Source of the DNA: Bacteroidales bacterium
GTDB taxonomy: Bacteria > Bacteroidota > Bacteroidia > Bacteroidales > NBLH01
Assembly (NCBI GenBank): GCA_026988445.1
Contig: JALSLF010000477.1
Span: 1-10,055, forward strand
Reading direction: 5' to 3'
DNA: 10,055 bases
Below are positions 1 through 6,236 of the stretch, in pieces. Made by a program: the position numbers and the translations under genes. The notes under the pieces are model-generated. The model was given only the letters and a program-made list of their open reading frames with translations. It was not told the origin of the DNA and did not search any database. The first letter of the stretch is position 1. Each line of letters starts with the position of its first letter.

Positions 1-34
1 TTAATTTTTTATACAGTTGATTTAATTCACTCAT
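1..34 (-). CDS. Possible 5' end of a gene leaving the left edge (partial)
   Basis: On the minus strand an ATG at 34-32 opens a frame reading MSELNQLYKKL to the window edge, with an in-frame TAG directly upstream, so this would be the first available start. The 11 residues look like the beginning of a soluble, helical protein, but this is too short to identify anything. The gene would be divergent from the ferredoxin with a 52-base spacer. An alternative is that the plus strand holds the tail of a gene entering from the left: frame 1 is open from base 1 to a TAG at 58-60. The residue composition of that reading is less convincing. Confidence 0.3.
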   Translation of the reverse strand, partial: MSELNQLYKKL

Positions 35-86
35 CTACTCATTCAATCATCCGCCGGTAGTCGGACAAGTTTCAATCATTTTAATT

Positions 87-314
87 ATGATAAGAATAAC
101 ACATCACAGGACAAATTGTATTGGTTGTGGATACTGTAACGAAGTAGCACCTTACCGTTGGCACATGAACGATAAAGACGGGAAAAGTGATTTAGTAGCC
201 GCATCAGGAAAAAAAGAAATTTATACGGCAGTAGTAGCTGATGATGAATGGGAAGACAATCAAGAAGCTGCGGAATTATGCCCCGTAAAAATTATTAGAG
301 TGGAAAAAGTGTGA
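87..314 (+). CDS. Ferredoxin, single 4Fe-4S cluster
   Basis: This is a small electron-transfer protein of 75 residues, probably cytoplasmic. Residues C11, C14 and C17 form a CxxCxxC cluster-binding motif (CIGCGYC), and C65 in the CP pair near the C-terminus (ELCPVKII) supplies the fourth ligand. The spacing is that of monocluster 4Fe-4S ferredoxins; a second CxxCxxC motif is absent. The middle is acidic (VADDEWEDNQEAAE), as usual for ferredoxins. The length and the motif followed by APYRW match ferredoxins I know from Bacteroidota. The start is ATG with an A/T-rich leader and no Shine-Dalgarno site; I see no TAnnTTTG element in the 86 bases before it. It stands alone, so its redox partners cannot be named. 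The family call is firm; the physiological role is open. Confidence 0.9.
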   Translation: MIRITHHRTNCIGCGYCNEVAPYRWHMNDKDGKSDLVAASGKKEIYTAVVADDEWEDNQEAAELCPVKIIRVEKV

Positions 315-344
315 TAAAATAAAGCCGTATCCATTTAAGTGTGT

Positions 345-438
345 AATGAACCGCCATATACTGCCTGTCCCGAATGGTCGGGATACGGTGGTGTGAGAAG
401 GTGCACCGGTTATTTGGTAGTCAGCCTTTTACTCGATT
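345..438 (+). mobile_element. Degenerate group II intron 3' end (domain V/VI-like remnant)
   Basis: GAACCGCC (348-355) and TACGGTGGTGTGAGA (384-398) form the two sides of a domain V-like lower stem: ACCGCCATA pairs with TACGGTGGT over nine positions with one A-C mismatch, where intact introns usually have a G-C pair. The top is a six-base-pair hairpin TCCCGA/TCGGGA with loop ATGG (368-383), larger than a normal domain V cap. AAGG (399-402) and CCTT (425-428) can close a domain VI-like stem, and the run ends in TTACTCGATT, like the 3' end of many bacterial group II introns. No maturase gene or 5' intron part is present; the ferredoxin lies immediately upstream. It would therefore be a truncated, presumably inactive remnant. 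The identification rests on remembered consensus, not on a covariance search. Confidence 0.45.
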
Positions 439-450
439 GTAGCCAGTTGT

Positions 451-2151
451 TTATATCTTGAATAGTTTTTCTTCTTGTGAAAGGGATAAAACCATAAACT
501 TATCAGTATCAATATTATCAGGTAATTTATCTTTTAATACAGGTAATACATATTGGCAATTAATATTTGAAACTATTTCATTCAATAGACTTGTAATTTG
601 GTTGTCGTGCACATTTTCAATTTGGTCGTGTAATATAAAATGCAAACAATTTATTCCTAATTCATCGGCAAATTGAATATATGCCAAGTCAAAAGCTGCA
701 ATTTGCCCTTTTTTCTTGCCAGTTCCAGGGTTACCACTAACAGTTGAGATATTTAATTCAAATCCTTTCTCGTTTTTATCGTAACTCAATACAAATTGTT
801 CATCATACAATTTTTGAGAAATTGAAGAAAAATACTTATTGAAAATAGTTATTCTCTCGTTTAGCAAATCTTCTTTTGAAGTAATATTCTTATCAATACT
901 GTTTAATTCTTCTTTATATTTTTCAATATTGCTAATTGTCTGATTCCAAAGTCGTTTTTGTTCCTCTAAGTTGCCTTTTTGCTCATGAAATTTATTTAAT
1001 TCTAAAACAATTTTTTCCAATTCTTCCAAAGCACCAGATTTTTTTAATAATTCACTTAATTCTTTTTCTTCTGAAATTAAATCTCTAATACTTTGATTTA
1101 AAGTTTTAATTTTATTTTCAATTTCAGGCAGTTCTTGTGTTATATAATTCTTTTTTTCAACTAACATTTCATTGTGAAATCTTAAAGTATTTTCAAAAGT
1201 TTTTTGCAAATCAGGTATTAGAATTTTTGCCTCATTATACAAAAATTTTATTTGCTCCACATCTATATTTGCTATTTCTTTTTCTAATTCATTTTTACTT
1301 TCTACAATCAATTCCTTACGTAACTCTAACTGGCTAATTTGTGTAGAAAGTCTATTAATGTTAGATTTAATTTGGTTTAATTTCGCTAAATCAGATTCGT
1401 AACTTTCATTTAGATTAAACTGGTTCTTTTTCTTTTCTAATTGTTCAATATTCCGATTGATGATGATTAATGATTGTTCAATCTTAGAAAGGGTATATTC
1501 TTTTTTTAATCTTCTTTGTAAATCCTCTTCTATTTTAATCAATGAATGAAGTTGCTGTTTCCTTTCAGCTTCATCAATAGGAATACCTAACCAGAAGAAA
1601 TAAAGAGCTTCGTATTCTTCTTGCTTTGTTGTTGGATGTAAAACTTTAACAGTATTTTTTAATCTTGATTTTTCATCTCGAATATTTTTAGCAATAATTT
1701 GGCGAAAAGTAGGTTTTGAACTTTTAGAATTAAAAATTAATTCTTTTAATATTTTAGGAAATTCATCGTTATTATAATATTCTCCATTTATTTCTTGAAT
1801 TTTATTTTTACGTGATAAAAAATTTCTGCGAATTATTATTTCATTTGATAATACTAATTCTAAATCCTCTTTTAAAATAAGCGTAACAATAATATTGTTA
1901 TTTTTTAAAAAGTTCTCAATTGTAGTGTTACTACCTTTTTCTTTAAATTCAGGGTCCCTATAAATATTTTCTCCTTTCCCACCTAAACAAAAATCTATTA
2001 ATCGTAGAACTGTTGTTTTTCCAACATTATTTCCAGATTCTTTTCTATCTGCGGTCATAGTTTCATCAATAATTAAATTAATTCCCTTATGGAAATTTAT
2101 TTTCCTTATTAAAGTTTCACTCTTATGTATATGTAATTCTTTTAAAAACAT
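451..2151 (-). CDS. ABC ATPase of an ABC-three-component system (DUF2326-type, coiled coil)
   Basis: This is a 566-residue SMC/RecN-like ABC ATPase. The N-terminus (MFLKELHIHKSETLIRKI, then FHKGINLII) is the usual opening strand pair before the P-loop, and Walker A is SGNNVGKT at 39-46. Roughly residues 200-435 are rich in Glu, Lys, Leu and Asn and read as a long coiled coil. The C-terminal lobe has GTGKKKGQ (476-483) in the place of the ABC signature and HFILHDQIENV (504-514) as Walker B, D509 being followed by Gln rather than the usual catalytic Glu. This arrangement matches the DUF2326 family as I know it. It is the last gene of a three-gene operon, its start overlapping the end of the 77-residue gene by 10 bases, so it is probably translationally coupled. 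In ABC-3C systems the ATPase is thought to sense or act on nucleoprotein complexes and to control the effector. It is visibly more AT-rich than the housekeeping genes (for example 14 G+C in 1081-1140 against 26 in 7021-7080). Confidence 0.85.
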   Translation of the reverse strand: MFLKELHIHKSETLIRKINFHKGINLIIDETMTADRKESGNNVGKTTVLRLIDFCLGGKGENIYRDPEFKEKGSNTTIENFLKNNNIIVTLILKEDLELVLSNEIIIRRNFLSRKNKIQEINGEYYNNDEFPKILKELIFNSKSSKPTFRQIIAKNIRDEKSRLKNTVKVLHPTTKQEEYEALYFFWLGIPIDEAERKQQLHSLIKIEEDLQRRLKKEYTLSKIEQSLIIINRNIEQLEKKKNQFNLNESYESDLAKLNQIKSNINRLSTQISQLELRKELIVESKNELEKEIANIDVEQIKFLYNEAKILIPDLQKTFENTLRFHNEMLVEKKNYITQELPEIENKIKTLNQSIRDLISEEKELSELLKKSGALEELEKIVLELNKFHEQKGNLEEQKRLWNQTISNIEKYKEELNSIDKNITSKEDLLNERITIFNKYFSSISQKLYDEQFVLSYDKNEKGFELNISTVSGNPGTGKKKGQIAAFDLAYIQFADELGINCLHFILHDQIENVHDNQITSLLNEIVSNINCQYVLPVLKDKLPDNIDTDKFMVLSLSQEEKLFKI

Positions 2152-2375
2152 TTTATAAGCCTATTTTTATCCTTTTTTATAGCCCCCAATAAAAACAACC
2201 AATCTAATGATAATGAATATAAGTTAATAGTTATATCATTTTCTTTTCGCTTTAATGAACTAAAAATATCAAAAAAATCGAATTCAGTGCTTTTGGTGTT
2301 TTTTAATTCATTCAAAATTAATGCACTAATGTAGTATATCTGTTTTTTGGGATTTATGTCTTTACCTAAAATCAT
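2142..2375 (-). CDS. ABC-three-component system middle component (MC6-like)
   Basis: This is a small protein of 77 residues, with no signal peptide or membrane segment, predicted mostly helical. It opens with MILGKDINPKKQIYYISALIL and carries SLDWLFLLGAIKKDKNRLI at 56-74, a leucine-rich helix ending in LGAI and followed by a short basic hairpin. Both features resemble the middle component called MC6, a small winged-helix-like protein in ABC-3C systems. Position supports the call at least as strongly as sequence: its ATG overlaps the stop of the nuclease gene by four bases (ATGA), and its end overlaps the ATPase start by 10 bases. The inferred role is bridging effector and ATPase. The subtype number is from memory and less sure than the general assignment. 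Confidence 0.72.
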   Translation of the reverse strand: MILGKDINPKKQIYYISALILNELKNTKSTEFDFFDIFSSLKRKENDITINLYSLSLDWLFLLGAIKKDKNRLIKCF

Positions 2376-3178
2376 AATTGTCTCGGTTCTTCTAATATTT
2401 TACATCTCATAAATGCATCTACTATAATAATGGGTAGTGCAATATAAATGTCATCTGTATTTGATTGGTTTTTATCAATTATTTGCCAGAGTCTATCTTC
2501 TACTATCTTTAAAATTTTATCGGCATTATTTTGAATTATTTCCAAATCATTAGCTTGCCCGTTTACAAATTCTCCCTTAATTTTTAAATATAAATTTCTA
2601 ATAATCCTCAATAATTTTTCTTTTTTAAAAGAACCTTGCATTTCTAATTCACCATAAAGAGAATTTAATTTACCATAATATTTACTGTATTCTTCAATTG
2701 TATATTTATACTCTTTTATTGAGTTGTATTCAATCTTTTTGGTTATGTCAAAAGTATTAAGTGAAGCGTCATCTAACTTTTCTTCAAATTCAATAGATGC
2801 GATTGCGTTTACAGCTTGGTTAATGAGTTTTGGATTTTTTATTAGCTTGCCTTGCCTACATTTATCTTCGTGGTTTCTTTTCCACTCTTTTAGAAGTGAA
2901 ACGGTATATTTAGTTTCATTATTGTCAACTACACTATGACATTCATCACATAATAAAATTAAATTGTTAAAATCTCTTCTTTCATCATCGTTCATATCAG
3001 AATTATATCTTGGTCCGTTTGGACTGGCCGCTTCTATATGACATATTTTACTTACAATTGTCTCACCATCTTTTGCAATTAATTTCCGATTACACTCTGG
3101 GTTGGCACATTCGTTACAGGATAGTGTATCTAATCTTCTAACAGTTGAAGGTTTATATTTTCTTGCGTTATCTCCCAT
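2372..3178 (-). CDS. HNH endonuclease effector of an ABC-three-component system
   Basis: This 268-residue protein is the likely effector. Residues about 15-105 form an HNH/Zn-finger nuclease domain: C24 and C29 (CANPEC) with C77 and C80 (CDEC) make the zinc site, H47 sits in CHIEAASPNGPRY, asparagines 71-72 follow ERRDF, and the domain closes with YTVSLLKEWKRNHED. This is a well-known HNH subtype, and none of its key residues appears lost. Residues about 130-268 are helical, without other recognised catalytic motifs, and end in DAFMRCKILEEP (254-265), resembling the C-terminal domain that ties effectors to ABC-3C systems (CTD6-like, from memory). It is the first gene of the operon. The ATG is the only reasonable start: an in-frame stop lies 18-20 bases upstream and the next Met is at residue 62, inside the domain. 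DNA is the expected substrate; what triggers cleavage is unknown. Confidence 0.82.
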   Translation of the reverse strand: MGDNARKYKPSTVRRLDTLSCNECANPECNRKLIAKDGETIVSKICHIEAASPNGPRYNSDMNDDERRDFNNLILLCDECHSVVDNNETKYTVSLLKEWKRNHEDKCRQGKLIKNPKLINQAVNAIASIEFEEKLDDASLNTFDITKKIEYNSIKEYKYTIEEYSKYYGKLNSLYGELEMQGSFKKEKLLRIIRNLYLKIKGEFVNGQANDLEIIQNNADKILKIVEDRLWQIIDKNQSNTDDIYIALPIIIVDAFMRCKILEEPRQL

Positions 3179-3182
3179 TTTA

Positions 3183-3214
3183 CAAAAATACTTTTTTTAT
3201 TAAATATTTTTCAA
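3183..3214 (-). promoter_or_regulatory. Candidate promoter of the ABC-3C operon
   Basis: Read on the minus strand, TATTTTTG at 3190-3183 fits the Bacteroidota -7 element TAnnTTTG exactly, and a TTG at 3214-3212 lies 21 bases upstream in the place of the -33 element. The -7 element ends only four bases before the ATG at 3178, so the transcript would begin at or within a few bases of the start codon. The surrounding T-run makes a chance match possible. Confidence 0.4.
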
Positions 3215-3296
3215 TCAGTTTTGTATTATTCATCATTTTTTCTTCCTAATTGGCTACAACATATCTATATATCCATTATCCTTTTCCTCCTCTTTT

Positions 3297-3350
3297 CGAC
3301 AATTGTCGCAATACGCCCTTAAGCAACAAATGGTTTTTCGCCTGTATTGC
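3297..3350. repeat. Palindrome and inverted repeat in the intergenic junction
   Basis: CGACAATTGTCG (3297-3308) is a perfect 12-base palindrome. Starting at its last base, GCAATAC (3308-3314) is repeated inverted as GTATTGC (3344-3350) around a 29-base loop. It is less AT-rich than its flanks. It could be a protein-binding site, a processed RNA hairpin or a scar of a mobile element; nothing decides between these. Confidence 0.4.
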
Positions 3351-3522
3351 CCGTACTGAGAAGATATTGATAAATTGTATCTATTTTGTTCGATGTTTAA
3401 TTTTACAATCTTGTTGATGAAAACTTGTTTTTACTAATGCTTTAAAGATAAAATTTTATTTTTAAAATCATTTGCTTTTTGTTTAAAAATTTATCTGTGG
3501 TGAGGGGTTCTACGTTCGGGTT

Positions 3523-4545
3523 TTATTTTATCTCTTCAATAAACTTGTCCACCATTTCTTCTTTAGTTGCCCAAGATGTAACTAAGCGGATAACCGAGTT
3601 TTTTTCATCAAAAGGAGCCCAAACGTAAAAACCGAATTTTTCACTGAGTCTTTTGATTAAATCGTTCGGGAGTATCGGAAAAATTTGATTTGAAACGGCT
3701 TCGGTAAAAAACTCAAATCCGGCATCTTGAATACCCTTTGCTAATCTCATTGCCATAGTATTGGCATGACGGGCAAGTTCAAAAAACAAATCGTTTTTAA
3801 ATAATTCTATAAACTGAATGCCGAAAATTCTGCCTTTGGCTAAAAGTGCACCATGCTGTTTCATCATATAACGGAAATTTTTTTGCAGGTTTTTGTTATT
3901 GATGACAATAGCTTCGCCTAATAGTGCACCGTTTTTTGTTGCTCCAATGTAAAAAACATCGCTTAGGTGGGCAATATCTTTCAAACTTAAATCATTAGCT
4001 TGCGATGTCAAAGCAGGAGCAAGGCGTGCACCATCCATAAACAAATATAAATCGTATTGCTTACATATTTCATATAAATCTTGCAATTCTTTTTTGGTAT
4101 AAACCGTGCCCAATTCTGTTGAGTTGGAAATATAAACCATTCCGGGTTTAACCATGTGCTCGTCAGAATGATATTCTACCTGTGCTTTTATATCCTTCGG
4201 ATATAATTTCCCGTTTTTGGATGAAACGGTGTTTATTTTATGTCCGGTGGCTTCAATCGCACCGGCTTCGTGCGTAGCTATATGTCCAGTTTCGGCAGCA
4301 ATTACCGATTCGTAAGGTTTTAATAAAGATGAAATTACGATGAGATTTGCTTGCGTTCCGCCCGATACGAAATGAACATCTGCTTCAGGATAATCAATGA
4401 GTTCTAAGATGTTTTTTTTTGCTAAATTACAGAAATAGTCTTCTCCGTAACCTTCTTCTTGCCGGTAATTGGTATTGTTAATAGCTTTCAGAATATTTGG
4501 GTGTGCTCCTTCGCTATAGTCGTTTTTAAAATTATAAATGATCAT
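3523..4545 (-). CDS. ltaE: Low-specificity L-threonine aldolase (PLP-dependent)
   Basis: The enzyme cleaves L-threonine (and allo-threonine) to glycine and acetaldehyde in the cytoplasm. All 340 residues form a fold-type I PLP domain. SGGTQAN (61-67) is the phosphate-binding turn, H88 in TGHIATHE is the ring-stacking histidine, D171 and R174 in DGAR bind cofactor and substrate, and K204 in YIGATKNGAL is the Schiff-base lysine. STELGTVYT (142-150) and the conserved KQHGALLAKGR segment fit the Bacteroidota/Firmicutes branch of the family. Length is normal and nothing is missing. It follows the YkoF-like gene after 32 bases, but that spacer holds its own -7 element, so it can be transcribed alone as well as by read-through. 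The symbol is by function; stereospecificity cannot be read from the sequence. Confidence 0.9.
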   Translation of the reverse strand: MIIYNFKNDYSEGAHPNILKAINNTNYRQEEGYGEDYFCNLAKKNILELIDYPEADVHFVSGGTQANLIVISSLLKPYESVIAAETGHIATHEAGAIEATGHKINTVSSKNGKLYPKDIKAQVEYHSDEHMVKPGMVYISNSTELGTVYTKKELQDLYEICKQYDLYLFMDGARLAPALTSQANDLSLKDIAHLSDVFYIGATKNGALLGEAIVINNKNLQKNFRYMMKQHGALLAKGRIFGIQFIELFKNDLFFELARHANTMAMRLAKGIQDAGFEFFTEAVSNQIFPILPNDLIKRLSEKFGFYVWAPFDEKNSVIRLVTSWATKEEMVDKFIEEIK

Positions 4546-4569
4546 GGATTATATTTTTGATTTGGATTG

Positions 4570-4577
4570 CAAATATA
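4570..4577 (-). promoter_or_regulatory. -7 element before threonine aldolase
   Basis: On the minus strand TATATTTG at 4577-4570 matches the Bacteroidota consensus TAnnTTTG exactly and begins right after the stop codon of the YkoF-like gene. It lies 24 bases before the aldolase ATG, giving a leader of roughly 15-20 bases. No TTG sits at the ideal -33 spacing; the closest, at 4590-4588, is too near. Confidence 0.5.
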
Positions 4578-4820
4578 TTAAATCACACAACCATTGGAAA
4601 TTTTTAGTACAAAAACCGCTTTATTGTTTTTAAAAAAACGAAATATCTCAGAATTAATCAGTGTCATAATATCTTGATAATCACCCACAATAATGGTACT
4701 CATGCTGTTAGTTTCTACTGTTAAATCTTTATGGGCATAAATATTCTCTAAAAATAAATTTACATCTTCCGAATAGTTTTCGGCAAAAGGGTATAGGCTG
4801 ATTTCTAATGAAATGGTCAT
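4578..4820 (-). CDS. YkoF/MTH1187-like thiamine-binding family protein
   Basis: This small 80-residue protein opens with TISLEISLYPFAENY (2-16) and carries VETNSMSTIIVGDY (35-48) and KAVFVLKIS near the end, the pattern of the ferredoxin-like YkoF/MTH1187 fold known to bind thiamine or its hydroxymethylpyrimidine part. I take the ATG at 4820-4818 as start. A longer frame begins at 4856, but it would overlap the methyltransferase by 29 bases and add 12 residues lacking family similarity, whereas the family normally begins just before EISLYP. From 4820 the gene lies seven bases after the methyltransferase stop, a typical operon spacing. No transporter or thiamine biosynthesis gene is nearby, so ligand and role stay open. 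Family assignment is moderately sure. Confidence 0.72.
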   Translation of the reverse strand: MTISLEISLYPFAENYSEDVNLFLENIYAHKDLTVETNSMSTIIVGDYQDIMTLINSEIFRFFKNNKAVFVLKISNGCVI

Positions 4821-4827
4821 TTTATAT

Positions 4828-5481
4828 TTAAAAATGTTTTTGTACAAGAGCTGCAATAAAAGCCGCTTTGCTTAATTTTTCGTTTTCTGTATATTGATTG
4901 TCGCAAAATTTATTGTTTTCAAAAACGGCAGCTGCTTTAAATACCGGCTTCCCAAATTTTGAGAGCAATTTTGTAAGTATTTTTTCACTGAAAAATTCGG
5001 CATTTTTGTACACTGTATCCTCTTTTTTATCTTCCCAAAAGGGTGATGTTCCGTTTAATCCTGCACAAATAAAATATCCGCCCGGTTTTAATACCCGGTA
5101 AATTTCATCAAAAGCCTTTTGTTGATTTCCTGTAAATTCTAAGGCGGTAATTGCTACAATATTTTCAAGCGATTCATTTTTTAAAGGAAGATTTAAAATA
5201 TTAGCCAATTCAAAACGTGCATTTTTAATATTTTTTGATTTTGCTACAGCTATCATTTTTTCCGATATATCAATCGCCCTTAGCTGAAAACCTTTTTGCG
5301 TAAAAAATTCAGTCCAATGACCCGTTCCACAACCGATTTCAAATAATTCTTTTGTGTTTAAATAATCGAGAAAATCTTCAATAATTGCTTTTTCCAGTCT
5401 ATCTATTTCTTTTCCAAAGCTGCTTAGATAATATGCATCATATTCATGAGCAATATTTCCAAAATCAAAAACACTATTCAT
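4828..5481 (-). CDS. Class I SAM-dependent methyltransferase
   Basis: A 217-residue cytoplasmic protein with the Rossmann-like Methyltransf_11/25 core. Motif I is LFEIGCGTGHWTEFF (46-60), with the SAM-binding glycines 50, 52 and 54; D71 in RAIDIS is the acidic residue that binds the ribose; LPLKNESLENIV corresponds to motif II-III, and RVLKPGGYFICAG is the conserved strand-turn after motif III. The N-terminal FDFGNIAHEYDAYY is the usual lead helix of small-molecule methyltransferases of the UbiE/BioC type, but nothing identifies the substrate. It lies three bases downstream of cvpA and seven bases before the YkoF-like gene, so the three are very likely one transcript. Whether the YkoF-like partner delivers a ligand related to the methylated substrate is only a guess. 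Confidence 0.85.
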   Translation of the reverse strand: MNSVFDFGNIAHEYDAYYLSSFGKEIDRLEKAIIEDFLDYLNTKELFEIGCGTGHWTEFFTQKGFQLRAIDISEKMIAVAKSKNIKNARFELANILNLPLKNESLENIVAITALEFTGNQQKAFDEIYRVLKPGGYFICAGLNGTSPFWEDKKEDTVYKNAEFFSEKILTKLLSKFGKPVFKAAAVFENNKFCDNQYTENEKLSKAAFIAALVQKHF

Positions 5482-5484
5482 AAT

Positions 5485-6078
5485 CTATCTGCCAATATCA
5501 TTATAATCAGGTAGTTCTTCAATTTCCATATCTTGTGCATCATCAGGGAAGTCAGCTTGTTTCGGAGTTCTTGCTTCAAATTTTAAACGCGGTAAAATAG
5601 TAGGTGCAAATTCTTTAAATGGTTCGTAAAAGAGGGTGATAGATTTTTCGTTATCGGGAATAATATGTACGTTTTGGTCAATTCTATCCACAAAAAGAAG
5701 AAATACACTAATGATAAAAGCATACTTTACGCCACCGAAAAATGCACCTAATACTCTTGTGCTAATAGGTTTTGGAACAGATTCTACTTGTTTTTGGACA
5801 ATACGCGCTGTCCAATCGGCACCAAAAATGATAAAACCAAACATTAATGCAAACACCACTACCGGGAAATTGGGTAAGGCAACCACCGATTTATCCATTA
5901 CCATATAATAAATAGACATGGAAACTTTTGAGCCGACAAATACACCGGCAAGCAAAACAAATAATGCAATAGTTTGAACAATAAAGCCTTGCATATATCC
6001 TTTATAGAAACTCCAAAGCATTATTCCTGCTATGATAAAATCGAAAATACTTATATGTTTATCAATATAAACATCCAT
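5485..6078 (-). CDS. CvpA family inner-membrane protein
   Basis: A 197-residue membrane protein. Four hydrophobic segments are visible at about 10-24, 31-49, 71-87 and 109-130, with the family's FDFIIAGIMLWSFYKGYMQGF at the N-terminus and RVLGAFFGGVKYAF before the last helix. The tail (about 131-197) is hydrophilic and acidic, ending in EELPDYNDIGR, and is probably cytoplasmic. CvpA in Escherichia coli is linked to colicin V production and envelope stress; in Bacteroidota it is generally of unknown function. A longer frame starts with TTG at 6099, but the ATG at 6078-6076 places the start right before the first membrane segment and is preferred. It is the first gene of the cvpA-methyltransferase-ykoF unit and divergent from the GH3 gene. 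Upstream, TTAATTTG (6141-6134, minus) differs from the -7 consensus at one base. Confidence 0.85.
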   Translation of the reverse strand: MDVYIDKHISIFDFIIAGIMLWSFYKGYMQGFIVQTIALFVLLAGVFVGSKVSMSIYYMVMDKSVVALPNFPVVVFALMFGFIIFGADWTARIVQKQVESVPKPISTRVLGAFFGGVKYAFIISVFLLFVDRIDQNVHIIPDNEKSITLFYEPFKEFAPTILPRLKFEARTPKQADFPDDAQDMEIEELPDYNDIGR

Positions 6079-6236
6079 GCTTGATAAATTAAAATTCAAA
6101 TTGCGGAAAATAGAACACCTTCCGGCAATTTATCAAATTAAGAATTTTTATTTCAGTGTAAAAATATAAATAATCTTTTACTTTTGAATAATTTCTTAAA
6201 AAAAACAATTCCTCTATGTTTTTTAATGAGTATTTT

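Larger units (their letters stand above)
3179..3522. other. Gene-free stretch between threonine aldolase and the ABC-3C operon
   Basis: These 344 bases hold no convincing coding sequence; frames are broken by stops on both strands. They contain the candidate promoter at the left end, a 12-base perfect palindrome (3297-3308), a spaced inverted repeat (3308-3350) and an AT-only palindrome ATAAAATTTTAT (3448-3459). On the minus strand an AGGAGG-containing purine run (about 3281-3296) precedes an ATG, but the frame stops after two more codons. I see no G+C-rich terminator stem followed by a T-run for threonine aldolase. The stretch probably marks the right-hand junction of the inserted operon. 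Confidence 0.6.

Noticed and set aside
42..79. Direct repeat TTCAATCAT (42-50 and 71-79)
   Set aside because: Nine bases of AT-rich sequence in two copies; too short to indicate an array, an attachment site or an operator.
368..383. Hairpin TCCCGA/TCGGGA as a transcription terminator between ferredoxin and the ATPase
   Set aside because: No T-run follows on either strand, and it is better explained as the cap of the domain V-like fold.
458..676. Plus-strand open frame of 72 codons
   Set aside because: It lies opposite the ABC ATPase C-terminus, which has clear motifs; the plus-strand peptide has none. The same applies to the plus-strand frames at 1137-1337, 2724-2939, 4898-5101 and 5636-5908 and the minus-strand frames at 6820-7002 and 7829-8020.
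3281..3296. AGGAGG-containing purine run on the minus strand as a ribosome binding site
   Set aside because: The ATG that follows is stopped after two further codons, and Bacteroidota seldom rely on Shine-Dalgarno sites; it is more likely a chance purine tract.
3448..3459. ATAAAATTTTAT palindrome as a terminator of threonine aldolase
   Set aside because: It contains no G or C, so the hairpin would be too weak, and there is no clear T-run after it.
4821..4856. Longer N-terminus for the YkoF-like gene starting at 4856
   Set aside because: It would overlap the methyltransferase by 29 bases and add 12 residues without family similarity; the ATG at 4820 starts directly before the conserved EISLYP segment.
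6079..6099. TTG start seven residues upstream of the CvpA ATG
   Set aside because: A rare start codon with no supporting signal, while the ATG at 6078 begins just before the first membrane helix.
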